The notes beneath the pieces are model-generated. The model searched no databases, was not told the origin of the DNA, and saw only the letters and a program-made list of their open reading frames with translations. The translations under genes were made by a program, and so were the position numbers. A stretch of 64,000 nucleotides of DNA from an uncultured Eubacteriales bacterium (lineage in GTDB: Bacteria > Bacillota > Clostridia > Christensenellales > CAG-917): positions 1-64,000 of the forward strand of contig UQVO01000005.1 in the NCBI GenBank assembly GCA_900544575.1, written 5' to 3'. This document shows, piece after piece, positions 38,101 to 45,953 of this stretch (position 1 is the first letter of the stretch; each line of letters starts with the position of its first letter).

Positions 38101-38886
38101 CTCATCCCCGTTTTCCCCGGCACCAACTGCGAATACGACACCGCCAAAGCCGCGCGCCGCGCGGGCGCGGAAGCGGAGATTTTCGTCGTCAACAACCTGA
38201 CTCCCGCCGCGGTGGCGGAGTCGGTGGAGAAGTTTGCCGAGCGCATTGCCGCGGCGCAGATAGTTTTCATCCCCGGCGGTTTTTCGGCGGGCGACGAGCC
38301 GGACGGCAGCGGGAAATTCATCACGTCGTTCTTCCGCAACGCGAGAGTCACGGACGCCGTAAGGGAACTTCTGCGCAGCCGCGACGGACTTATGGCGGGC
38401 ATATGCAACGGTTTTCAGGCGCTCATCAAGCTCGGTCTCGTGACGCACGGCGACATAGTGGACGCGGCGGAGGATTATCCCACGCTGACTTACAACACCA
38501 TAGCGCGCCACCAGTCCAAGATAGTGCGCACGCGCGTGTGTTCCAATCTTTCGCCGTGGCTTTCTCTCGTGAACGTCGGCGATGTGATAAACGTGCCCGT
38601 ATCCCACGGCGAGGGCAGATTTATGGCGACGCCCGAGTGGCTGGAACTGCTCGCAAAACGCGGACAGATTGCCACGCAATATGTCGATTTTGCGGGAGAG
38701 CCTTCCGCAGACGTACGTTTCAACCCCAACGGGAGCGACTTTGCGGTGGAGGGCATAACCTCTCCCGACGGCAGGGTGCTCGGAAAGATGGGACACAGCG
38801 AACGCACCGGAAACGGACTTTATATGAACGTTCCGGGCGATTATGATATGAAATTGTTCGAATCGGCGGTGAAGTACTTCTCGTAA
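35191..38886 (+). CDS. purL: FGAM synthase, single-chain PurL
   Basis: A 1231-residue one-chain formylglycinamidine synthase, with its own C-terminal glutaminase, so PurS and PurQ are not needed. The ATP domains contain [41 protein letters not shown] and [10 protein letters not shown]-like [12 protein letters not shown]. The glutaminase domain (from about residue 960) has [11 protein letters not shown], the nucleophile Cys in [14 protein letters not shown], and SHGEGRF. GGAGGAGAT precedes the start. Confidence 0.95.
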   Translation: [1231 protein letters not shown]

Positions 38887-38939
38887 CCCGCCCGCGGCGC
38901 GGCCGCATCCAAAAGGAATAACACACGGAGAATAAGATT

Positions 38940-40448
38940 ATGGCAAAGTATTTTGAAGAACCGTCGAGAACTTTCAGCGAGTATCTCCTCATCCCCGGTT
39001 ATACGGATGAGAACTGCATCCCCGCAAACGTCAGCCTGCGCACCCCGCTGGTGAAACACAAGCGCGGCGAAGAGCCCGCGATTTCCCTCAACATTCCGCT
39101 CGTGTCCGCCATTATGCAGTCCGTCAGCAACGATACGCTTGCCATTGCGCTGGCGCGCGAGGGCGGTATGTCATTCATTTACGGCTCGCAGACCGTGGAA
39201 GACGAGGCGGCTATGGTGCGCCGCGTCAAGAACTACAAGGCGGGCTTCGTGGTGTCCGACTCCAACGTGATGCCCGACGACACCCTTGCCGACGTGCTCG
39301 AACTCGTCGAACGCAAAGGGCACAACACCATCGCCGTGACGCACGACGGCAGCAGTTTCGGGAAGTTGCTCGGCATAGTCACCAGCCGCGACTACCGCGT
39401 CAGCCGTATGTCTCTCGAAACAAAGGTTTCGGAGTTTATGACCCCGCTCGAAAAGCTTGTCACCGCGCCTGCGTCCACCGGGCTTGCGGAGGCGAACGAC
39501 ATCATATGGGAGCACAAGCTCAATTCCATCCCCATCCTTTCCGACGAAGGCAACCTTATGTATATGGTGTTCCGCAAGGATTACGCCCAGCATAAGGAAA
39601 ATCCTCTGGAACTGCTCGACGGCAGCAAACGCTATATGGTCGGCGCGGGCATAAACACGCTCGACTACGAAAAACGCGTCCCCGCGCTCATCGAAGCGGG
39701 CGCGGACGTGTTGTGCATAGACTCGTCCGAAGGCTACACCGTATGGCAGAAGAGGACGCTGGATTTCATCCGCAAGAATTACGGCGACTCCGTCAAAGTC
39801 GGCGCGGGCAACGTCGTGGACCGCGACGGCTTCCTTTTCCTTGCCGAATGCGGAGCGGATTTCGTCAAAGTGGGCATAGGCGGCGGTTCAATTTGCATAA
39901 CGCGCGAACAGAAAGGCATAGGCCGCGGGCAGGCGAGCGCGCTCATCGAGGTCGCGGAAGCCAGAAACGAGTATTACGAAAAGACGGGCATTTACATTCC
40001 CATCTGCTCGGACGGCGGCATCGTACACGACTATCATATGACCCTTGCGCTTGCGATGGGCGCGGATTTCCTGATGCTGGGCAGATATTTTGCCCGTTTC
40101 GACGAGAGCCCGACCAACAAGCTCAACATCAACGGCAATTACGTCAAAGAGTATTGGGGCGAGGGCAGCAACCGCGCGCGCAACTGGCAGCGTTACGACC
40201 TCGGCGGAAAGTCGGGTCTGTCCTTCGAGGAAGGCGTGGACAGTTACGTCCCCTATGCGGGCAGCCTCAAAGACAACGTGGAAAGGAGCCTTTACAAAGT
40301 GCGCTCCACGATGTGCAACTGCGGCGCGGTGACCATAAAACAGTTGCAGCAGACCGCGAAGATGACCGTCGTTTCCGCCACCAGCATCACGGAGGGCGGC
40401 GCGCACGACGTCATTCAGAAAAACACCTCTTACACGGGCAACAGATAG
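38940..40448 (+). CDS. guaB: IMP dehydrogenase
   Basis: IMP dehydrogenase (502 residues) oxidises IMP to XMP, first step to GMP. It has [10 protein letters not shown], a CBS-domain pair (residues about 95-215), the active-site loop [19 protein letters not shown] with the catalytic Cys, CSDGGI and the [12 protein letters not shown] region. It differs from short Bacillus-type GuaB in the flap region ([13 protein letters not shown]) and is closer to the longer type. ACGGAG precedes the ATG. Confidence 0.93.
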   Translation: MAKYFEEPSRTFSEYLLIPGYTDENCIPANVSLRTPLVKHKRGEEPAISLNIPLVSAIMQSVSNDTLAIALAREGGMSFIYGSQTVEDEAAMVRRVKNYKAGFVVSDSNVMPDDTLADVLELVERKGHNTIAVTHDGSSFGKLLGIVTSRDYRVSRMSLETKVSEFMTPLEKLVTAPASTGLAEANDIIWEHKLNSIPILSDEGNLMYMVFRKDYAQHKENPLELLDGSKRYMVGAGINTLDYEKRVPALIEAGADVLCIDSSEGYTVWQKRTLDFIRKNYGDSVKVGAGNVVDRDGFLFLAECGADFVKVGIGGGSICITREQKGIGRGQASALIEVAEARNEYYEKTGIYIPICSDGGIVHDYHMTLALAMGADFLMLGRYFARFDESPTNKLNINGNYVKEYWGEGSNRARNWQRYDLGGKSGLSFEEGVDSYVPYAGSLKDNVERSLYKVRSTMCNCGAVTIKQLQQTAKMTVVSATSITEGGAHDVIQKNTSYTGNR

Positions 40449-40458
40449 GAGAGAGAAT

Positions 40459-41319
40459 ATGCAGATAATAGACGGAAAACTCGTTGCACGTCTCACGCGC
40501 GAAGACATCGGAAGACAGGTCGGGGAGCTTCCGCAGAAGGAACTCGGCAGGATAGGGCTTGCGGTAATCCTGGTCGGCGACGACCCCGCGAGCAAAGTTT
40601 ACGTCCGCAACAAGATTAACGGCTGCGCGGAGGTCGGCATAGCGTCCACGCTTGCCGAAATGCCCGCGGACGCGACGTTTGAGGAAGTGGCGGCGAAGAT
40701 AAAGCAGTTCAACGACGACCCCGAAATCAGCGGCATACTTTTGCAGCTTCCCGTGCCCAAACACCTGGACGAAGCGGCTCTGCTGCACCTCATCGACCCG
40801 TCCAAGGACGTGGACGGCTGTCACTATGTGCAGAAAGGCAAACTCTGGACGGGCGAGCCCGAACTCATTCCCTGCACGCCTTACGGGGTGATGAAACTGC
40901 TTGACCATTATTCCGTTCCCGTCGAGGGCAAAAACGCCGTCGTGGTGGGACGCTCCAATCTCGTAGGCAAGCCGCTTGCGCAGCTTCTGCTCGACCGCAA
41001 CGCCACCGTCACCATCTGCCACAGCCGCACGAAAGACCTCGGTGAAGTCACCCGCCGCGCGGATATTCTCTGCGTCGCGATAGGCAAAGCCAAGTTCCTG
41101 AAAGCGGATATGGTCAAAGAGGGCGCCGTCGTGATAGATGTCGGTATGGACCGCGACGAAAACGGCAAACTCTGCGGCGACGTGGATTATGCGGAAGTGG
41201 CGCCCAAATGTTCCTACATCACTCCCGTACCGGGCGGAGTAGGTCCCATGACCGTCACTATGCTGTTGCAGAACACCGTCACCGCCTACCGCATCGCGCA
41301 CAATTTGTCAGTAAAATAA
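40459..41319 (+). CDS. folD: Methylene-THF dehydrogenase/cyclohydrolase FolD
   Basis: FolD (286 residues) makes 10-formyl-THF from methylene-THF and so feeds the PurN and AICAR transformylase steps in the same operon. Signatures: VGDDPASKVYVRNK with the catalytic Lys, QLPVPKHLDE, DVDGCHYVQKG, and VVGRSNLVGKPLAQLLL in the NADP-binding domain. Last gene of the operon. Confidence 0.95.
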   Translation: MQIIDGKLVARLTREDIGRQVGELPQKELGRIGLAVILVGDDPASKVYVRNKINGCAEVGIASTLAEMPADATFEEVAAKIKQFNDDPEISGILLQLPVPKHLDEAALLHLIDPSKDVDGCHYVQKGKLWTGEPELIPCTPYGVMKLLDHYSVPVEGKNAVVVGRSNLVGKPLAQLLLDRNATVTICHSRTKDLGEVTRRADILCVAIGKAKFLKADMVKEGAVVIDVGMDRDENGKLCGDVDYAEVAPKCSYITPVPGGVGPMTVTMLLQNTVTAYRIAHNLSVK

Positions 41320-41332
41320 TTGCAAAACCGTG

Positions 41333-41587
41333 TTGACAAAAGAAAACCCCGCTGATTGCGGGGTTTTGTGATTGTGGTGGAGACAACAAGACTCGTAAGG
41401 AGCGCAGAGCGCGACGGAATAGCGCGAAGCCGTCATTTGGTCTGCGTGCGAAGTTCACGCAGGACGGCGGAGCGCGTCAGTTGTGACAAAGTCACAAGTT
41501 CTGCCGCGGAAGCGGTGCGGGATTGTATCCCGCAGAGTCTTGTTGACAAAAGAAACCCCCGCTATTATAGCGGGGGTTTGGTGATTG
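41333..41587. repeat. tRNA-Val-associated repeat module (module B)
   Basis: A direct repeat of about 64 bases (41333-41395 and 41542-41608) holds GTTGACAAAAGAAA, a terminator hairpin and the reverse-strand tRNA-Val 3' end down to ACTCG; 28 bases ending there are identical. Between the copies lies the conserved core: TAAGGAGC...GACGGAATAGCGC (41396-41425), hairpin arms CTGCGTG/CACGCAG (41442-41462) inside stem GCCGTC/GACGGC, GCGTCA, hairpin TTGTGAC/GTCACAA (41481-41497), and a tRNA-like T arm split by a 33-base insert (41502-41534). Confidence 0.85.
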
Positions 41588-41664
<77 letters not shown>

Positions 41665-41854
41665 GAATGCAAGGGATATATTACACCAAAATAAGACGGG
41701 TGGCAAGTGATTTTAGGCATTTGCGGCGCAGGATGGAAAAATTTTCGTTTTTTCTTCGCAGAGGGCGGCTGCGACCGATGTTTTGACTGTCGAAATGCGC
41801 GTAGTAGGACGGGGCGTCGCGTATATATTCGCCTCCGCGAGATATATTTACTGT

Positions 41855-42412
41855 ATGAAAACAGGTGCGGACAAAGGGAGAAAACGCGACGCGCTCATTG
41901 TATGCGGCGTCGGAGCGATATTTTCTCTTGCAGTGGGGGCTTTGTCCCATTTCTTTTACGAGTGGTCTGACGGAAGCACAGCGGCGGGGATATTTTTCCC
42001 CGTAAACGAGAGCGTATGGGAGCATATGAAACTGGTGTTTTTCCCGTTTCTCGTTTACTTTGCGACAGCGCTGCCGCTTGCTCCGACGCTGAATAACCGC
42101 GTGTTCGGGGCGTTTTCCGCGACATTCATCGCCGCGGGGTTTATTCCTGCGGTGTTTTACACGTATACGGCGTTTACGGGCAGAGCAATACTTGCCGTGG
42201 ACATAACCGTTTACTGCGTGGGGGTTCTTCTCGGATTTGCCGTTGCGTACGCGGCGTTCACCCGTCCGCGCTCTTCCGCCGCGCTGTGTGCGGCAGGGGC
42301 GCTCGGATTGGTCTTTATCGCGGCGTGCTATTTTACGCTGACGGCGTTCGCGCCCGACTTCTTTTTGTTCGTTGACCCGCGCAACGGAAAATTCGGACTC
42401 GGAGCAGGCTGA
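41855..42412 (+). CDS. Predicted membrane protein, DUF6512-like
   Basis: A 185-residue protein with about five membrane helices starting at residue 12 and a short polar end. The block HFFYEWSDGSTAAGIFFPVNESVWEHMKL resembles a small family of uncharacterised clostridial membrane proteins (DUF6512, from memory). No clear ribosome binding site precedes the ATG at 41855, and a distant in-frame start exists further upstream, so the N-terminus is uncertain. Confidence 0.7.
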   Translation: MKTGADKGRKRDALIVCGVGAIFSLAVGALSHFFYEWSDGSTAAGIFFPVNESVWEHMKLVFFPFLVYFATALPLAPTLNNRVFGAFSATFIAAGFIPAVFYTYTAFTGRAILAVDITVYCVGVLLGFAVAYAAFTRPRSSAALCAAGALGLVFIAACYFTLTAFAPDFFLFVDPRNGKFGLGAG

Positions 42413-42450
42413 AAGGGAAGATTATAATCAAGGTTATTTGCAAAAGTGGA

Positions 42451-42479
42451 TTGACAATACAAAAAATCGGATATATTAT
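42451..42479 (+). promoter_or_regulatory. Promoter of ArsR-type regulator
   Basis: TTGACA (42451-42456), 17 bases, TATTAT (42474-42479). Confidence 0.75.
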
Positions 42480-42512
42480 TAAAGTGCCAGAATAAATTAT
42501 AGGAGCACAAAT

Positions 42513-42791
42513 ATGGAAGAAAAAATCTACATCAAGATATGTAAAGCATTCAGCGATGTCAACAGAATGAAAATTTTCAAGATGCTGCTCGAAAAAGATA
42601 TGTGCGCATTTGAGATTCTGAAATTTATGAATTGCAGTCAGCCCACGCTTTCCTATCATATGAAGTTGCTTGTCGACAGCACCATTATCGACGCGGAGAA
42701 GCGCGGCCTCTGGATGCATTACGAAGTGAATTACGCGGTCCTCGAAGAGTTCCAGAATTACTTTAAAGTAGAAAAGAAAGCCGAGAAATAA
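42513..42791 (+). CDS. ArsR/SmtB-type regulator
   Basis: A 92-residue winged-helix protein: KAFSDVNRMKIFKMLLEKDMCAFEILKFMNCSQPTLSYHMKLLVDSTIIDAEKRGLWMHYEVN follows the ArsR fold throughout. A single Cys pair region (MCAF, NCSQ) could in principle bind metal but the classical ELCVCDL motif is absent, so the signal is unknown. It has its own promoter and terminator and thus forms a monocistronic unit. Confidence 0.88.
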   Translation: MEEKIYIKICKAFSDVNRMKIFKMLLEKDMCAFEILKFMNCSQPTLSYHMKLLVDSTIIDAEKRGLWMHYEVNYAVLEEFQNYFKVEKKAEK

Positions 42792-42804
42792 TCGGTGACC
42801 CGTC

Positions 42805-42834
42805 GCCGAAGCCCGAACGGGCTTCGGCTTTTTT
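42805..42834 (+). terminator. Terminator after ArsR-type gene
   Basis: GCCGAAGCCC, GAAC, GGGCTTCGGC, TTTTTT: a perfect 10-bp stem with a T run. Confidence 0.92.
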
Positions 42835-42845
42835 ATTTCCGACAG

Positions 42846-44042
42846 ATGAAAGAAAGCACCCGAAAAGCGGATACGGCAGTGATAGGCGGGGGCGCGGCTG
42901 CGCTCGCGCTCGTCGCTATGCTCGATTCGGCTGACGTGACCGTGCTCGAACGCAATGCGCGCGCGGGCAAAAAACTGCTCGCGACCGGCAACGGCAAATG
43001 CAACCTGACGGGCGAGGACATTTCCGCCGACGGATACAACCGTCCCGATGTCGCGGGGAGGTTCCTCAATGACTTTCCGCCCTCTGCCGCCGTGGAATTC
43101 TTCAACTCGCTCGGGCTTGCGACGCGCGTCGTAAACGGGAGAGTTTATCCGTATTCCGAATGCGCTTCGAGCGTTCTTGACGTGCTTCTCGCCGCGGTCC
43201 GCGACAGCGGCGCGGCAATCCTGACCGGCAGGGAAGTGTCCGCCGTCGAGCGTACGGCGGAGGGATTTTTGCTCACCGCAAACGTGCTCGGCGACGACGG
43301 AAAGGTGCTTTCGCAGGAAAAAATCAAAGCTCGCCGCATTGTGCTTGCAAGCGGTTCCTCCGCTTCGTCGGGCAGGGACAGCCTGTCGTTGTACAGGGCG
43401 CTGGGGCATTCCTGCCGCCCGTTTTCTCCCTCTCTCGTGCCTCTGAAAACGGATAGGGAAAGCGTCAAAGGGCTGAACGGCGTGCGTGTAAAATGCACCG
43501 CAACGCTTGCGGGCGTCCGCACGGAAGGGGAGATACTTTTCCGCGATTACGGTCTGAGCGGCATAGCGGCGCTGGACCTTTCGGCATTGTATGCGCGCGG
43601 CACGGCGCGCCGCGGGGACACCGTATCCCTCGACTTTGTTCCCGACGTCACGGAAAAAGAGCTGGCGGACCTGATTGCCGCACAGCGCGGGCGCCCCTGC
43701 GAGCGTGTGCTTCGGGGGATGTTCCATTCCAAAGTCGCCGAAAGGATTATGGCGCGCGCAGGGCAGTCTCCCGACCGGGCGCCTGATGCCGAACGCATTG
43801 CTTCCGTCGCGAAAGATTACCGACTGACGTTGCAGGGGACCGCAGACGCGTCCGCGGCGCAGGTTATGTCGGGCGGACTCGACCCCGACGAATTCGACGC
43901 GGACCTGCAATCCTTGCTGTGCCGCGGAGCGTACGCAATGGGCGAGGCTCTCGACGTCGACGGCATTTGCGGCGGATATAATCTGCAATGGGCGTGGATG
44001 AGCGCTCACGCCGTCGCGCGCGGACTGAAAAACCTCCGCTGA
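42846..44042 (+). CDS. BaiN/HI0933-family flavoprotein
   Basis: A 398-residue NAD(P)/FAD-dependent oxidoreductase of the HI0933/BaiN type. FAD-binding signatures are TAVIGGGAAALALV at the N-terminus, AGKKLLATGNGKCNLTG and the C-terminal GEALDVDGICGGYNLQWAWMSAHAVA. Some relatives reduce bile-acid intermediates, but the substrate here is unknown. The ATG at 42846 lies 12 bases after a terminator and has no Shine-Dalgarno site. Confidence 0.88.
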   Translation: MKESTRKADTAVIGGGAAALALVAMLDSADVTVLERNARAGKKLLATGNGKCNLTGEDISADGYNRPDVAGRFLNDFPPSAAVEFFNSLGLATRVVNGRVYPYSECASSVLDVLLAAVRDSGAAILTGREVSAVERTAEGFLLTANVLGDDGKVLSQEKIKARRIVLASGSSASSGRDSLSLYRALGHSCRPFSPSLVPLKTDRESVKGLNGVRVKCTATLAGVRTEGEILFRDYGLSGIAALDLSALYARGTARRGDTVSLDFVPDVTEKELADLIAAQRGRPCERVLRGMFHSKVAERIMARAGQSPDRAPDAERIASVAKDYRLTLQGTADASAAQVMSGGLDPDEFDADLQSLLCRGAYAMGEALDVDGICGGYNLQWAWMSAHAVARGLKNLR

Positions 44043-44126
44043 GCGTCCCCTCACGGACAATTTTCGTCATTTTTCCCTTAATTTTGCAAAAATAGATGAG
44101 ATTGTTAACTTTTTGAGTGTATAGCC

Positions 44127-44155
44127 TTGAAAATTATTTGTTTCAATGTTATACT
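44127..44155 (+). promoter_or_regulatory. marR promoter with palindromic operator
   Basis: TTGAAA (44127-44132), 17 bases, TATACT (44150-44155). The -35 box is the left arm of TTGAAA-N8-TTTCAA (44127-44146), a likely MarR operator covering the promoter. Confidence 0.7.
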
Positions 44156-44161
44156 AATTTC

Positions 44162-44596
44162 ATGGATGTAAAAAACGCGGCATATTTTTTCTCGGCGTAC
44201 AGAAAACTCTTGCGCTCCTACACGGACTTCCAGCTCAATGCGCTGGAAGGGTATGACCTGTCGCCGAATGAGATAGTGGTGCTCAGCAGCATCGAAACCA
44301 CGCCCACCGCAAGCGACATCGCGATGATGTCTGATGTGAGCAAGGCGCTCGTTTCGCGCAGCGTGAAACTGCTCAAAGAGAAGAACTATATCACCGCCAC
44401 GGTTTCGGAAGAGGACAAACGCGAACAGCAGCTTGCGCTGACGGAGGAGGGGCAGAAAGTCGCGGAACTCATCGACGAGGCAAACAGAAGATATTTCGCG
44501 ACGGCTTTCGCCAATTTCGAAAAGGACGAAAAAGCCGTGCTCAAAGCCTTGCTCGATATGATGTTGAGAAACCTCAACGTGGACTTTAAGATATGA
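44162..44596 (+). CDS. MarR-family transcriptional regulator
   Basis: A 144-residue MarR winged-helix regulator: LSPNEIVVLSSIETTPTASDIAMMSDVSKALVSRSVKLLKEKNYI contains the recognition helix, followed by a wing (SEEDKREQQLALTEEG) and dimerisation helices. The ATG at 44162 lies seven bases after the -10 box, so the mRNA is probably leaderless. The stop overlaps the start of the M28 peptidase gene (ATGA), making that peptidase a likely target. Confidence 0.9.
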   Translation: MDVKNAAYFFSAYRKLLRSYTDFQLNALEGYDLSPNEIVVLSSIETTPTASDIAMMSDVSKALVSRSVKLLKEKNYITATVSEEDKREQQLALTEEGQKVAELIDEANRRYFATAFANFEKDEKAVLKALLDMMLRNLNVDFKI

Positions 44597-45810
44597 AATT
44601 CGACGAATTAAAACGTACTTCGGCCGAAACGGCCGATTTTATCAGCGGAGAAACGGCGCGCACGGCGGAGGACATTTCCGACCGCGTCGCGGGCAGCGTC
44701 GCAGAGGCGGACACTGCGGAATATATGGCAGGTCTGCTGTCTGCCGCGGGAGCGGACGTCAGGACGGAAACTTTCCCCGTCGCGCCTGCCGCGGCATTCG
44801 GCTGGATAGGCGTGACCGTGGTGTGTATGCTGCTCGCTTTTGCGGCGTACTTCTTCGTGTCGATGGTTTCCGTTGCATTGATTATTGTTGCTTTCGTGCC
44901 GTTTATAGTGCAGGGGGTGCTTTGCTCGCGCGCGTTTGACGGTGCGTATGTCAAAGGCACGTCGCAAAACGTCACGGCGGTGCTTCCGTGCGAAGGCGAA
45001 GTGAAGAAACGCGTGTTTTTCACCGCTCACACCGATGCGGCGAAAATCTTCCGTCCGCAGATAAAGGACAGAGGAAGGCTGCTCGCCGCCGCGGCGATAA
45101 TATCTTTGCTGGGCGCGGCATATCTTCTCGCCGCGGACATAGCGCGCTGGGCGTATCTCGGAAGCGTGGGCACGGGGCTTGCGCGCGGCGAATGGCTGGC
45201 GGTGGGGCTTGTCGGCATAGTTTTTGTCCCGTTCTGGGGGCTGTGCCTGTTTGCAATCGATCCCAAGACCGTGTCGCCGGGAGCAAACGACAACCTGTCG
45301 GGATGTTTTGTCGCCGTCGCCCTGATAAAGGCTCTTGCCGAAAAAGGAATCAAGTTGCGCTCGACGGAGGTCGGTGTGATTCTTACGGGTGCGGAAGAGT
45401 GCGGACTGCGCGGCGCGAAGGCGTGGTGCGACGCGCACGCAGAGGAGTACAAGGGCACGGAAACTTATTTCTTTACGCTCGACACGCTGCGTGACGCGGA
45501 ACATCTCAAAGTGCAGAACCGCGACTTGAACGGACTGCAAAAGCTGGATAAAGACGCCGTTTCGCTCTTTTTCGTCGCCGCAAAAAAGGCGGGCGCGGAA
45601 TGTGCGAAAGGCGGCGCGGGCTTCGGTGCCACGGACGCGGCGGCATTTGCCGCGGCAGGGCTGAAAGCAGCGAGCGTCACGGCAATGAAACCCTTTGCAG
45701 AATACTATCACTCCGAGCGCGACAGCGCGGACAACACGGACGCCGCGCTGCTTGAAAAGTGCTTCCTTGCCGCCGTGCAGGTCGTGGAAGAGCTCGACGG
45801 GGCGGAGTGA
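44593..45810 (+). CDS. Membrane-embedded M28-family peptidase
   Basis: A 405-residue M28 (aminopeptidase Y/S-like) zinc peptidase with two pairs of membrane helices (residues about 75-115 and 160-225) inserted in the fold. Metal and catalytic residues follow the family order: HTD, D in PGANDNLSG, EE in GAEECGLRG, D in TLDTL, H in YYHSERD. It probably trims peptides at the membrane. Translationally coupled to marR. Confidence 0.85.
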   Translation: MKFDELKRTSAETADFISGETARTAEDISDRVAGSVAEADTAEYMAGLLSAAGADVRTETFPVAPAAAFGWIGVTVVCMLLAFAAYFFVSMVSVALIIVAFVPFIVQGVLCSRAFDGAYVKGTSQNVTAVLPCEGEVKKRVFFTAHTDAAKIFRPQIKDRGRLLAAAAIISLLGAAYLLAADIARWAYLGSVGTGLARGEWLAVGLVGIVFVPFWGLCLFAIDPKTVSPGANDNLSGCFVAVALIKALAEKGIKLRSTEVGVILTGAEECGLRGAKAWCDAHAEEYKGTETYFFTLDTLRDAEHLKVQNRDLNGLQKLDKDAVSLFFVAAKKAGAECAKGGAGFGATDAAAFAAAGLKAASVTAMKPFAEYYHSERDSADNTDAALLEKCFLAAVQVVEELDGAE

Positions 45811-45856
45811 TTCGGCATAAAGGTCAAAGGCAGAAAGACTGACAGCTTAACGGATA

Positions 45857-45884
45857 TGAAAAACGCCGCGGATGCGGCGTTTTC
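45857..45884. terminator. Bidirectional terminator
   Basis: AAAACGCCGC, GGAT, GCGGCGTTTT between convergent genes. Confidence 0.85.
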
Positions 45885-45953
45885 GATTGCTTTCACGACC
45901 GCGTTGCGGGAACGGGTCTGCGTTTTGCGAACCTTTCTTCCGATTTGTTTTCC

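Noticed and set aside
36349-38796. Long open frame opposite purL (815 codons)
   Set aside because: Same reason: antisense shadow of a canonical gene with no family resemblance of its own.
41396-41545. Group I or group II intron inserted in a tRNA
   Set aside because: The tRNA beside it is intact, and neither group I core strings nor a group II domain V could be found.
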